Positions 9,479 to 18,276 of a stretch of 64,000 nucleotides of DNA are shown here, piece by piece. Within the stretch, counting starts at the first letter, position 1, and each line of letters opens with the position of its first letter. Below the pieces are notes generated by a model. It searched no databases. It saw only the letters and a list, made by a program, of their open reading frames with translations, and was not told the origin of the DNA. The DNA lies in contig CALWDW010000001.1 of assembly GCA_944376795.1 (NCBI GenBank), forward strand, positions 134,915-198,914, in the 5' to 3' direction. The stretch comes from an uncultured Christensenellaceae bacterium (GTDB lineage: Bacteria; Bacillota; Clostridia; Christensenellales; UMGS416). The translations under genes were made by a program, and so were the position numbers.

Positions 9479-11332
9479 CTATTGGAAGACTGCTCCCTCT
9501 CGGAAGTCTCTCCATACATTCTCAAACCACATATCCTCCCGGGGAATGGGCCGCACCGGTATGGCATAGGCCCGCGCCTCGGATTCGGTCAACTCGGCAA
9601 CCACCGCCTGGGAAACAGGGTCGGCCTCCTGGGCCCGCTGCAAGCTCAAAAGCACCGCCTGCTGCAAGTAAAGTACTTCAATTAACTCGGCCAACTCCCG
9701 CGAGGTACCCGAAACCGCCCCAGGAACACGGATCCGGTCCAAGATATCTTGTATCCTCACCGCAAGCTCACGCAGCTTCCCCGTTTCGGGCTGGCAGGAC
9801 GCATGACCGCTCATGGCGCGCCGGGTTTCGCCCAGAATCGCTGCAGGCTTCTCTCCATCCAGGCTTCGGGTGCCAGCTTCATACCAGGCAAGCTCCCGCT
9901 CCAGATCGTCCCGCGCACAGTCTAGGAAAGCGTCCGCCTCCCACGGGCATTCCTCCCCATGGACCGTGATATGCTGGGCCGCTCGGAGGCTGCCGCACTG
10001 TGTCTCATTGAGCGCGCTGCCGCCCGGCCGGTAACGCCCAAAGACCCCTGCGCATTCCCCAGCCGCATAGCAGCCCGGCAGACTGGTCCGCCACCAGGCA
10101 TCCACGTCCAGCCCGCCATTGATGTGCTGTGCACACACAGCAATCTCTAAAGGCTCCTTCTCCAGGTCAATTCCGTGCCCGCGGTAAAACTCCACCGCGT
10201 CAGGGTTCATGTGCCGGAGCCGGGCAAAGGGCGTATCCTGGGTGCAGCCGCTCTGCCGGAGATAATCGGCTACCACCGGATCCTGCTCCGCAAGCCGCAC
10301 CGGTCGATTGTCAGGATTGACACGGAAGTCCAAAAAAACCCGCCTTCCCTGGGCGCGCTGGGCTACCACCGCCAGATCCACTAGGGAGGAACCGCCTTCC
10401 CCGGTCTTTGCCGGATCAAAGGGCCACTGGTATCCCTTCAGGAATATCCCCCGGCACATGGCCGCATAGTCGGAAAAAGCATCCCCTAGGAATTCTTGCC
10501 GGTCCCCGCCCTGGGCGTCGGTACTGTAGTAACAGGGAAGCACTTGCTGATAGGAGCCGGACAGGTTCCATCGTACCTTCAGCGACCCCAGGCCAAACTG
10601 CCAGTGCTGCAGATTATTCCCCCGTATGCCAGCTCGGAGGGCATGCCCCATGGCGCCCTGTTGAGAGAGCGGATACACCGAATCGGCATAGACGCCTGCT
10701 GCGCCGCCCACGCAAAGCACAATCTGCCGCCCTGATGCCAAAACGGCCTGTCCCTCCGCGTCAAAGAGCAGCAGCCCCGCAGCCCGGCGCACACCATCCA
10801 CCCTGCCCGTCAGCACAGCGCCCAGCTTCAGCCCTTCCCGTATGGGGACCTGGGCCTCCTGGCAGGCGCGCAGCAGCGCCTCTCCCATGAATTTGCTGGT
10901 CAGAGGGCCGGCCGAAGTGGCGCGGGTTCGAGGATCATGGTCTGTCTTATATCCCACATATTCCCCGTAGCGGTTATGTGGGAAAGGAACGCCCCACTGT
11001 ACCAGCTTCATAAAGGAGCGAACCGAAAGCGCCGCCAAGACCCGGGCATTGTCTCCGTGCATGCCGCCGCCAGCGAAAAAGGTCTCCGCCAGCTCCTGTA
11101 CACTGTCGGCCTCTTCCCCCTGGATGGACAGCTTATAATAGGTTTGCTTATCGCTGCCCGCGCAGAAGCTTGTCCCTGCGCCCAGTGTGTCCGTAAGAAG
11201 CAGAACATCCCGCCCTGCCCGTTTGAGCTCGTGCGCAGCATTGAGCCCCGCCGCCCCCGAGCCCAGCACCAAAGTTGCAGCCGACAGGTATGGATAGCTC
11301 TTCCCACGGAAAGAAATCGTCGAAACCTCCAT
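9479..11332 (-). CDS. FAD-dependent oxidoreductase, fumarate reductase/succinate dehydrogenase flavoprotein-like
   Basis: A 617-residue flavoprotein. The N-terminal dinucleotide-binding motif LVLGSGAAGLNAAHE (about residues 22-36) and the C-terminal FAD contact region GCYAAGECAGVFGRYRPGG place it in the FrdA/SdhA/aspartate oxidase superfamily. There is no signal peptide or covalent-FMN domain. Family members in anaerobes reduce C=C bonds of enoates, steroids and aromatic side chains. The region HINGGLDVD resembles the substrate-loop position of fumarate reductases, but not all active-site residues can be assigned. It lies 8 bp after the SDR gene, so expression is coupled to a reductase set. 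Confidence 0.82.
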   Translation of the reverse strand: MEVSTISFRGKSYPYLSAATLVLGSGAAGLNAAHELKRAGRDVLLLTDTLGAGTSFCAGSDKQTYYKLSIQGEEADSVQELAETFFAGGGMHGDNARVLAALSVRSFMKLVQWGVPFPHNRYGEYVGYKTDHDPRTRATSAGPLTSKFMGEALLRACQEAQVPIREGLKLGAVLTGRVDGVRRAAGLLLFDAEGQAVLASGRQIVLCVGGAAGVYADSVYPLSQQGAMGHALRAGIRGNNLQHWQFGLGSLKVRWNLSGSYQQVLPCYYSTDAQGGDRQEFLGDAFSDYAAMCRGIFLKGYQWPFDPAKTGEGGSSLVDLAVVAQRAQGRRVFLDFRVNPDNRPVRLAEQDPVVADYLRQSGCTQDTPFARLRHMNPDAVEFYRGHGIDLEKEPLEIAVCAQHINGGLDVDAWWRTSLPGCYAAGECAGVFGRYRPGGSALNETQCGSLRAAQHITVHGEECPWEADAFLDCARDDLERELAWYEAGTRSLDGEKPAAILGETRRAMSGHASCQPETGKLRELAVRIQDILDRIRVPGAVSGTSRELAELIEVLYLQQAVLLSLQRAQEADPVSQAVVAELTESEARAYAIPVRPIPREDMWFENVWRDFREGAVFQ

Positions 11333-11340
11333 GACGCCTC

Positions 11341-12096
11341 CTAGAGCTGCGGGATATGCAGGCCGCCGTCCAGCTGAATCACCTGTCCGTTGGCATATGC
11401 CAGCGCGCCGCTTGCCAACACCGAAACAGCATTGGCAATATCCTCCGGCTTGCCCCAGCGAGGATTGGGGATCAATCCGCCTTCGATCAGCGCATCGTAC
11501 TTGTCATGCACGCCTGAGGTCATATCGGTCTCAATGACGCCGGGCCGGATCTCATAGACGCCAATTCCCAGCGGTGCCAGCCGCGCCGCAAAAAGCTGGG
11601 TGGCCATGGAAAGCGCCGCCTTGGACATGCAGTACTCTCCCCGGTTGAGGCTGATGGCCTCCGCGGAAATGGAAGAAATGGTGACAATGCAGCCCGATTT
11701 CTGCTGGGCCATTATGCCGGCTACCCGCTGGGTCATGAAGAACGCGCCACGGCAGTTGACATCCATCACCTCATCGTAGCTCTCCGGCGTCATCTCCAGA
11801 ATGTCCCGCCGTTCGCGGGGCGCCATGCCCGCGTTATTGACCAGCACGTCGATCCGGCCAAACCATTCCATGACCTGCTGCACGGCCCGCTCACGGTCGG
11901 CATCTACCTTGTTATTGGCCCGGATATATCGAATACCCTCCGCCTCCAGTCCCGCAAGATCCCCTGCCGCAGCCTCTGGAGAACGGGTTCCCGTAATAAC
12001 CACCTGGTAGCCGTCCGCCCGCAGCCGCAGGGCCACCGCCCGGCCAATGCCGCGCAGCGCGCCGGTGACCAGGGCTACTTTTTCCGCATTGCACAT
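11341..12096 (-). CDS. Short-chain dehydrogenase/reductase (3-ketoacyl reductase-like)
   Basis: A 251-residue SDR. The cofactor motif VTGALRGIG is at residues 11-19, the structural NNAG motif is present, the serine of the triad lies in TISSIS, and YCMSK supplies Tyr and Lys. The C-terminal motif RPGVIETDMT is typical of FabG-like proteins. A basic residue after the first strand (TGTRS) suggests NADP(H), which is inference. It probably reduces or oxidises a carbonyl/alcohol on the substrate handled by the neighbouring flavoenzymes. Confidence 0.88.
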   Translation of the reverse strand: MCNAEKVALVTGALRGIGRAVALRLRADGYQVVITGTRSPEAAAGDLAGLEAEGIRYIRANNKVDADRERAVQQVMEWFGRIDVLVNNAGMAPRERRDILEMTPESYDEVMDVNCRGAFFMTQRVAGIMAQQKSGCIVTISSISAEAISLNRGEYCMSKAALSMATQLFAARLAPLGIGVYEIRPGVIETDMTSGVHDKYDALIEGGLIPNPRWGKPEDIANAVSVLASGALAYANGQVIQLDGGLHIPQL

Positions 12097-12108
12097 GTGA
12101 CGCGCCTC

Positions 12109-13428
12109 CTACTTCTTCATGATATACTGCCGGTACAGCGGCAGGTAAATCTCCTGATCCCGCACGGGACAGCCCGTCACCGAACCCGCCCGCATCAGCA
12201 TGGTGCATTTCCCGCAGGCGAGGCATGTCGTCTTGGAATCCAGGCCGCCATGGCGGAGGATATCATTGGCAAAGTTGGGATTGGCAAAGGACTGCCGTCC
12301 AAATCCCGCCACCTTGGCCCAGCCTTCCTTCACGGCGCCGGCCGCTATGTAGGGAGAAAATCCTCGCAGGTAACTGTAACCCGTTCCCACGCAAACCACC
12401 TGCGGATAGGCAGCCTGGGCAGCGCGCACACCGCTCTGGAGCCGCGCCACGCCGGCCAGCGGAGGCTCCGGGGGCACATAGCCTCCTGTGGCATAGGGCC
12501 GGTTGACGTGGGGATTATAATAAGGCGTCCCCATGGTAATGTTAAAGAGGCGCTCACCCCGTGCTACCAATTCCCCCATAAGCTGGAGCGGCTCGGTAAA
12601 GTCCGGCTGGCCATTCTCATCATTGCCCCAGCGCCCGGCGGTATTGTCGTGGAAATTCATGCGGCAGGCCAGGATATAGTCGCGTCCGACCTTCTCCCGG
12701 GCGGCGTCCACCGTCTCCAGCATGAGGCGGATACGGTTTTCAAAGGGGCCGCCATAGGGACCGGGCCTGTCCACAACCCCCAGCATCTCCGAGTAAAGAT
12801 ACAGATGGCAGGCCTTCAGATCAACACCGTCAAAGCCGGCCTCCCGGCAGAGCGCAGCGCCCCGGGCAAGATTCTGCACCGCCTCCCGCAGCTCTTGATC
12901 GGTGATGGGCGGATAGTCGTCAGGGAGCTTCTGGTGCGCATCCAGCACTGCGTCATGCCAGCCGATGATGGGCGCGGGCACATTCTGCGGGCGGCTCCAA
13001 CGCCCCGAATGGGTCAGCTGGGCAATGATCACGGGACGGTGTCCGCAGGACTCCATGGCGGCGGCACGGGTCTTCTCCAGCATCTCACGGAAGGCAGGAA
13101 GATTCTCCTCATTGATCATCAGCTGGCGGCTATTGGCCCGGTAGCTGGGATGCACGGCAATGGCCTCCACCCACAGCAAGCCCGCGCCTCCCCGGGCGAA
13201 GCGCTCATAGCGCCGCAGTGTCAGCGCCGAAGGCTTCCCGTCCGGTTCTCCGTCGCATCCCTCCATGGGATGCACAGCCAGCGCGTTAGGCAGGGTAAAT
13301 CCCTCGCCCCGCACCGGGTTGCCCAGAACGCTGAGATCCTCACAGATGGGCAGTTCCAGCCCCATGCGGGCGGCGGCGTCACGAATTTCTTGAAGGGAGT
13401 GGTAAGGATAGCCGGTTACAGGTTCCAT
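12109..13428 (-). CDS. Old Yellow Enzyme-like NADH:flavin oxidoreductase with C-terminal Fe-S motif
   Basis: A 439-residue FMN-binding TIM barrel of the OYE / 2,4-dienoyl-CoA reductase N-terminal type. The barrel ends with a C-x2-C-x2-C-x11-C cluster near residues 400-420, the pattern that binds a 4Fe-4S cluster in enoate reductases. Unlike classical 2-enoate or dienoyl-CoA reductases (about 650 residues), it lacks the FAD/NAD(P) domain that normally follows, so electrons must come from a separate partner. GGAG lies 8 bases before the chosen ATG; the frame is open to 13461 but that start has no ribosome binding site. TATAAT at 13484-13479 just upstream could be an internal promoter. Confidence 0.82.
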   Translation of the reverse strand: MEPVTGYPYHSLQEIRDAAARMGLELPICEDLSVLGNPVRGEGFTLPNALAVHPMEGCDGEPDGKPSALTLRRYERFARGGAGLLWVEAIAVHPSYRANSRQLMINEENLPAFREMLEKTRAAAMESCGHRPVIIAQLTHSGRWSRPQNVPAPIIGWHDAVLDAHQKLPDDYPPITDQELREAVQNLARGAALCREAGFDGVDLKACHLYLYSEMLGVVDRPGPYGGPFENRIRLMLETVDAAREKVGRDYILACRMNFHDNTAGRWGNDENGQPDFTEPLQLMGELVARGERLFNITMGTPYYNPHVNRPYATGGYVPPEPPLAGVARLQSGVRAAQAAYPQVVCVGTGYSYLRGFSPYIAAGAVKEGWAKVAGFGRQSFANPNFANDILRHGGLDSKTTCLACGKCTMLMRAGSVTGCPVRDQEIYLPLYRQYIMKK

Positions 13429-13529
13429 CGCATGTTCTCCTCTCGCAAAGATGCGGCGCATCTGATCTTTATAGAGGTATTATATACCATTTTTCCAAAG
13501 AGTTCTACCCTCGTTTCCGCTGACGCCTC

Positions 13530-14576
13530 CTATGGAAGCCACGCTTGCAGCATTCTTTCCCAGTTTCCTCCCAGAATTCCCCGGATCTCTCCTTCTTCCC
13601 ATCCCCTCATCCAAAGAATGTCCGTCAGTTCCTCCAACTGTACATAGCTGGAAAGCACGTTGGTCGTCTCGCCCCAAGCGCGGCCCAGCGAACGCCGGGA
13701 CACATATGCCGGCAGCATGTCACAGAGATCCAGGCCGATTCCTAGACAGGACGCCGTACCGGTTAGGCCGCGAATATACTCCATATGATCGGCCATGGAA
13801 GCGATTTCCGCCGCATGCCGCGGCGCCAGCTGGCTTCTCACCGAGTTAATGCCCACTACACCGCCGCAGCCCGCAATCGCGGCAATGGCCGCATCGTCAA
13901 GGTTGCGCTCTAACTCTCCCACAAGCCCCCGTGCGTTGGCGTGGGAAGCGTAGAGCCGGGGAAACCCCATGTCAATCAATTCCTTTACGCAGCCCTCTCC
14001 TAGATGGCTGAGATCCAGCGCCATTCCCTCCTGCCATGCAAATTGTACCAGTTCCCTGCCAAATTCTGTCAATCCTTCCTTATGGAAGGCGCCCGGCCGC
14101 ATGGATGCCGGATACGCCGCTTCGTTGCTTCTCGCCCAGGTCAAGCTCATGAGCCGTACGCCCAACGCGCAAAAGGCGCGCATCAGTCCCAAGGACCGAT
14201 GGACGGGTTCCACTCCCTCCAAGGAGAGCCACAAGGCGATCGCTCCTTGCTGGTGCGCCATTTCCATCTGGGCAGCGGACGTGCACAGGCGAAAGGCTCC
14301 GTCACTATGCTCTATCTCCTCCAAGAGAACGCCAATGGCCTCCAGTGCTGTCCGGGTTGCCAGCTCCGGCACCAAAAGGTCTTCCAGATAGATCGCAGCG
14401 ATCACGGTAGCCACGCGTCCGCGGCGCATCCCAGGCAGGCACCTGCGTAAAAGGATATCCTTTTCTCCCAGGCGCTTCCGGTACAGCAACTCGTAAGGCA
14501 GGTCGCTATGGGCATCGGTCACCCGGGCATCCTGCAGGATCTCCCGGGCCGCAAATGGGTTAGGGGAATGTTGCAT
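13530..14576 (-). CDS. Membrane dipeptidase family protein (peptidase M19)
   Basis: A 348-residue zinc dipeptidase-like protein of the renal dipeptidase family. The N-terminal HxD metal motif is H23-x-D25 in TDAHSDLPYEL. The bridging glutamate lies in LSLEGVEP, and further metal-site segments are LDLSHLGE and YASHANARGL. The C-terminus has the family pattern NWERML. There is no signal peptide, so it is probably cytoplasmic, cleaving dipeptides or related amides. AGGAGG precedes the ATG. It is first in the cluster, divergent from dapA, with 101 bp before the OYE-like gene. Confidence 0.87.
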   Translation of the reverse strand: MQHSPNPFAAREILQDARVTDAHSDLPYELLYRKRLGEKDILLRRCLPGMRRGRVATVIAAIYLEDLLVPELATRTALEAIGVLLEEIEHSDGAFRLCTSAAQMEMAHQQGAIALWLSLEGVEPVHRSLGLMRAFCALGVRLMSLTWARSNEAAYPASMRPGAFHKEGLTEFGRELVQFAWQEGMALDLSHLGEGCVKELIDMGFPRLYASHANARGLVGELERNLDDAAIAAIAGCGGVVGINSVRSQLAPRHAAEIASMADHMEYIRGLTGTASCLGIGLDLCDMLPAYVSRRSLGRAWGETTNVLSSYVQLEELTDILWMRGWEEGEIRGILGGNWERMLQAWLP

Positions 14577-14605
14577 GGGAATCCTCCTTCACGCTGGCTT
14601 GGGAA

Positions 14606-14634
14606 TTGACACATGTTTCCAGCGATGATACTAT
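14606..14634 (+). promoter_or_regulatory. Promoter of dapAB
   Basis: TTGACA (14606-14611), 17-bp spacer, TACTAT (14629-14634). The predicted leader is about 70 nt. No lysine riboswitch is recognisable in it. Confidence 0.75.
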
Positions 14635-14712
14635 GATAAAGTATATATCCGCTGGAACAATGTATGATGAACCATTGCGAAAAGCCGGATTTTACATGAA
14701 AGGAGCCTCAGC

Positions 14713-15603
14713 ATGCAAGATATTTTTCGTGGCTCTGCCGTCGCCATCGCGACCCCTTTTTCTCCGGAGGGCATCGATTGGGAGTCCTTCGGCAGGCTTC
14801 TGGAGTTCCAGATACAGGAAGGGACCCAGGCCATCATCGTAGCCGGAACCACCGGCGAACCCAGCACCATGTCCCACGAGGAAAAGATGGCCGTCATTGA
14901 TTTTGCCATTCAAAAGGTGGCCGGCCGCGTCCCCGTAGTCGCCGGTACAGGAGGCAACCACACCGCCCAAGCCATGGCCGACTCCCGCCAGGCCCAGGCC
15001 CTGGGGGCGGATGCCCTGCTGGTGGTGACTCCCTACTACAATAAGGCCAACCCGCAGGGGCTTCTGGCCCACTACCGCGCCATTGCAGAGGCAGTGGACC
15101 TGCCCATCATCGTCTACAACGTCCCCGGCCGCACGGGCCTAAATGTCACCCCGCAGCAATTGGCAGCCCTTGCGGAGATTCCCCACATCGCCGCCATCAA
15201 GGAAGCGAGTGGCGATCTCCAGCAGGTACTGGAGATGCGCCGGCTCTGTCCCCAGCTGTCCATCTATTCGGGCACCGATCAGGTCAATCTTCCCATCCTG
15301 GCCTGCGGCGGGGCGGGCATTATTTCCGTAGTAGCCAATGTCGCCCCCCATCTCTGTCGGAAACTCACAGATGCCTTCTTTGCCGGCACATGGGAAGAGG
15401 CGCTGGCCGTGCAGTTGCAGCTTGCCCCGCTGACCCGGGCGCTCTTTATGGAGACCAGTCCCGTCCCCCTCAAGGCGGCGCTGTCCATGATGGGCCTCTG
15501 TGAGAACCGGCTGCGGCTTCCCCTTGCGCCCATGGAAGAGGCGGGACAGAAGGTATTGGCTGCCGAACTGGCCGCGCTGGGCATTCCCCTGCATAGGGCA
15601 TAG
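14713..15603 (+). CDS. dapA: 4-hydroxy-tetrahydrodipicolinate synthase
   Basis: Condenses pyruvate with aspartate semialdehyde, the first committed step to diaminopimelate and lysine; DAP is also needed for peptidoglycan, and dipicolinate for spores. The 296 residues include GTTGEPSTMS near residue 45, the catalytic tyrosine in VYNVPGRTGLN and the Schiff-base lysine in AAIKEASGD near residue 163. AAAGGAG precedes the ATG. dapB follows after 33 bp in the same operon. Confidence 0.96.
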   Translation: MQDIFRGSAVAIATPFSPEGIDWESFGRLLEFQIQEGTQAIIVAGTTGEPSTMSHEEKMAVIDFAIQKVAGRVPVVAGTGGNHTAQAMADSRQAQALGADALLVVTPYYNKANPQGLLAHYRAIAEAVDLPIIVYNVPGRTGLNVTPQQLAALAEIPHIAAIKEASGDLQQVLEMRRLCPQLSIYSGTDQVNLPILACGGAGIISVVANVAPHLCRKLTDAFFAGTWEEALAVQLQLAPLTRALFMETSPVPLKAALSMMGLCENRLRLPLAPMEEAGQKVLAAELAALGIPLHRA

Positions 15604-15636
15604 CGCCCATCTCTTACAGAAGAAAGGAATCTTGTT

Positions 15637-16833
15637 ATGATTCAAATCATGATTCACGGTTGCAACGGCAAAATGGGCCGCGCCGTAGCCGCCTTATCCA
15701 AGGAAATGGGCGATATTCAGGTGGTCTGCGGCGTGGACCTCTTTCCGGACAGCGTTTCCCAGGACTTTCCCGTCTATGCCGCCCCCCAAGAAATCCAAGA
15801 AACCGCCGATGTCGTGGTGGATTTTTCCCGGCCCGAAGGATTGGCCAAGCTCCTGCCCTGGTGTACAAGCCATCGTATAGGCTTAGTACTTGCTACCACC
15901 GGCCTGGATCAGGAAGAGCTAGACATGGTACAAAGCGCAGCCCAGCATATCCCGATCTTCCGCGCTAGCAACATGTCGCTGGGCGTCAATGTGCTTCGCT
16001 CCCTGGCAACCTCCGCCGCCGTAACCCTGGGGGACGGTTTTGACATCGAGATTCTGGAAAAGCATCACAACCAGAAGGTCGACGCCCCCAGCGGAACGGC
16101 ATTAACCCTGGCCGAATCCATTACGGAGGCCATCGGCGGGGTGCATCCCCTGGTTTACGGCCGCCACGGACGCTCCGCTAAGCGCACCCGCGCCGAGATC
16201 GGCATGCACGCGCTGCGGGGCGGCACGGTCACCGGAGAGCATCAGGTGCATTTCTTTGGACACAACGAGTCAATTTGCCTGACACATATCGCCCAGTCCC
16301 GGGATGTATTTGCCGCTGGGGCGCTGGCTGCCGCCCGCTTCCTGGCAGGAAAGGCACCCGGTATCTACGGAATGGACGAGCTGATGCAGGAGCGACGCGG
16401 GGGCCTGGTTCTCCACAGCCAGGAAAACCTAACCTATGCCGCCGTACGCTTCTCTGGTACGGAAGAGTTGGCACGATTCGCCCAGAACCTGCGTCAGATG
16501 TGCCCGGCCGTTGTTTCCCAGGAACAATCCTGTATCGGCGGCGTTTACCAAATGCATTTGACTGTACTAGCCCAGGACACCGACGCCATACTCGGCGCCG
16601 TTCGTACTGCGGTTCCCGATGGAAACTACACCATGGTGGAGGCCGTGACGCGCATCACCGTCTCCGAACCCTCCATTGGCCGCCGGGTAACCGCCGAAGA
16701 CATCGCCTGCGCCCTGCTGGAGCACCACCTCTTCCCCCTGGCGCTCTCCATCCAGCAAGGCGGTGTCATCTGTCTAGCGCCAGACAGCGACGCCCGTTCC
16801 TACATGGAAACGCTGGTGGGTGCCCTCTCATAG
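15637..16833 (+). CDS. dapB: 4-hydroxy-tetrahydrodipicolinate reductase with C-terminal ACT-like extension
   Basis: Residues 1 to about 265 form a complete DapB. It has the NAD(P) motif HGCNGKMGRA (8-17), the catalytic pair in EKHHNQKVDAPSGTA and the C-terminal HFFGHNESICLTH segment. Normal DapB ends near here, but this protein continues to 398 residues. The extra part looks like two small alpha/beta repeats (about 270-330 and 335-395). The second, starting at ITVSEPSIGRR, resembles the ACT regulatory repeats of aspartokinase, suggesting allosteric control by lysine or DAP. The assignment of the tail is inference from pattern only. Reading frame is continuous, with no frameshift. Confidence 0.93.
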   Translation: MIQIMIHGCNGKMGRAVAALSKEMGDIQVVCGVDLFPDSVSQDFPVYAAPQEIQETADVVVDFSRPEGLAKLLPWCTSHRIGLVLATTGLDQEELDMVQSAAQHIPIFRASNMSLGVNVLRSLATSAAVTLGDGFDIEILEKHHNQKVDAPSGTALTLAESITEAIGGVHPLVYGRHGRSAKRTRAEIGMHALRGGTVTGEHQVHFFGHNESICLTHIAQSRDVFAAGALAAARFLAGKAPGIYGMDELMQERRGGLVLHSQENLTYAAVRFSGTEELARFAQNLRQMCPAVVSQEQSCIGGVYQMHLTVLAQDTDAILGAVRTAVPDGNYTMVEAVTRITVSEPSIGRRVTAEDIACALLEHHLFPLALSIQQGGVICLAPDSDARSYMETLVGALS

Positions 16834-17050
16834 GCCGCCCCACCCGCGCCATCCGCGTCGACAAAAACGGACATGCCAAAGAGTATCTGCGCCGCAGTGC
16901 ATCCTTTTGCCGCTGCGGCACTTATTTGTGCTTCTTTCCTCCCCGCTGGAGAAAGCAGCCCGCCGCTGGTTTCACGGGCCGTTTGCCTGCCGTTGTTTGG
17001 GGCTGATACCCATCGGCTACAGGAAATTTCTAAAATGGTAAAGAAAGGGC

Positions 17051-17079
17051 TTGCATTATTCTGGAATATCCTGTACAAT
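17051..17079 (+). promoter_or_regulatory. Promoter of tRNA-Pro
   Basis: TTGCAT (17051-17056), 17-bp spacer, TACAAT (17074-17079), 40 bp upstream of the mature tRNA 5' end. The 16834-17050 stretch before it holds nothing else I can support. Confidence 0.7.
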
Positions 17080-17118
17080 AGACGAGGTAAGCGAGGCGGG
17101 ATCTCGCGTTTGGATCGC

Positions 17119-17195
17119 CTGGGTGTGGCGCAGCTTGGTAGCGCGCTTGAATGGGGTTCAAGAGGCCGGAAGTTCAAATCTTCTCACCCAGACCA
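17119..17195 (+). tRNA. tRNA-Pro (anticodon GGG)
   Basis: A complete cloverleaf of 77 nt. The acceptor stem is CTGGGTG with CACCCAG, the D-arm contains AGCTTGGTA, the anticodon stem CTTGA/TCAAG surrounds loop ATGGGGT with anticodon GGG, and the T-loop is TTCAAAT. Discriminator A is followed by an encoded CCA. It reads proline codons CCC/CCU. A promoter and a terminator flank it, so it is an independent transcript. Confidence 0.95.
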
Positions 17196-17197
17196 TA

Positions 17198-17230
17198 GAC
17201 CGTCATGGAGTTTCCATGGCGGTCTTCTTT
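17198..17230 (+). terminator. Terminator after tRNA-Pro
   Basis: GACCGTCATGG and CCATGGCGGTC form an 11-bp stem with one G-T pair, a 5-base loop, and a T-rich tail TTCTTT. Confidence 0.8.
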
Positions 17231-17282
17231 CGTATTCCAGCAACCTTGCTCCCACTCCCAGATTCTTTCCAGGAGGATTTCT

Positions 17283-18170
17283 ATGCCATCCACCGCTTTT
17301 GAGGCCTTCTCCCCAGCCAAGCGAATGTTTCGTTGCCCCATTTGCAAGGGGAAGATGTCCCTATCCCCTAAGAGAAGCCTGGTCTGTAAGCACGGGCACT
17401 GCTTTGACCTATCGGCACGAGGCTATGTCAACTTCCTGGCCGGAGCGGCCAAGTCCCGATACAGCGCAGACCTCTTTGCCAACCGCCGCACAATCCTGCA
17501 GGCCGGCTTCTATGACCCGGTGCTTGACGCCCTTCACGAGAGTATCGCCCGCCGGTTTCCCCAGGGACGGGTCTGCGTGCTGGATGCGGGCTGTGGCGAT
17601 GGATTCTACGCCAAGGCGCTGAGCCAAGAGGCCCGCATGGATGTCTATGCCCTGGACAACGCCAAGGAAGCCATCCAATTGGCCTGCCGGGGAGATACAG
17701 GCGTCAAATGGATGGTGGCAAACCTCGCCGACATCCCTCTGCGGGACGGTACGGTGGACGCATTGCTCAACATTCTGACCCCAGCCAACTACCATGAATT
17801 CGCCCGCCTCCAATCGGAACGCGGCATTCTCATTAAAATTGTCCCAGGGAGCCGCTATCTCGGCCAGATTCGAGAGCTGGCGGCCGGACAGCTGCGAAGC
17901 GCCAGTTATCAAGATGAGGCAACCCGGTCCTACTTCGAATCCCATATGCGCCTGCTGGCCGAGAAGGAGCTGTGCTATACCCGCCCGGTAACCCCCGAAC
18001 AAGCCGAAGCCTTCCTGCGGATGACCCCCATGACCTTTGGCGTGGATCTGCATAGCATCCATGCCGCCCGTCTCCGGGAGGTCACCATTCACCTGCATCT
18101 ATTGATTGGCCGCAGACTTACGGAAAAAGCGTCCGGGTCCTCTGGCACCGTGAAAATTGCGAAAACCTAG
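17283..18170 (+). CDS. rlmA: 23S rRNA (guanine-N1)-methyltransferase RlmA family
   Basis: A 295-residue SAM-dependent methyltransferase that modifies G745 or G748 in helix 35 of 23S rRNA; Gram-positive RlmA(II) enzymes affect tylosin/mycinosyl macrolide sensitivity. The N-terminal zinc finger uses C18, C21, C35 and H37/H39 (FRCPIC..VCKHGH). The conserved segment DLSARGYVNFL follows, then the SAM motif VLDAGCGDGFY near residue 101. AGGAGG precedes the chosen ATG; the open frame runs upstream into the tRNA terminator and is not coding there. Whether it targets G745 or G748 cannot be decided here. Confidence 0.88.
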   Translation: MPSTAFEAFSPAKRMFRCPICKGKMSLSPKRSLVCKHGHCFDLSARGYVNFLAGAAKSRYSADLFANRRTILQAGFYDPVLDALHESIARRFPQGRVCVLDAGCGDGFYAKALSQEARMDVYALDNAKEAIQLACRGDTGVKWMVANLADIPLRDGTVDALLNILTPANYHEFARLQSERGILIKIVPGSRYLGQIRELAAGQLRSASYQDEATRSYFESHMRLLAEKELCYTRPVTPEQAEAFLRMTPMTFGVDLHSIHAARLREVTIHLHLLIGRRLTEKASGSSGTVKIAKT

Positions 18171-18208
18171 TGCCTTTCCGGGAACCGGATGGGCAGGGCA
18201 CCTATCGT

Positions 18209-18237
18209 TTGCTTTCCCCGCCAGGATTTGCTATAAT
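18209..18237 (+). promoter_or_regulatory. Promoter of the 18277 gene
   Basis: TTGCTT (18209-18214), 17-bp spacer, TATAAT (18232-18237), 40 bp before the start codon. Confidence 0.7.
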
Positions 18238-18276
18238 GGAACCGATCCTTCTCATGGACAACAAGGAGGCCTCCAG

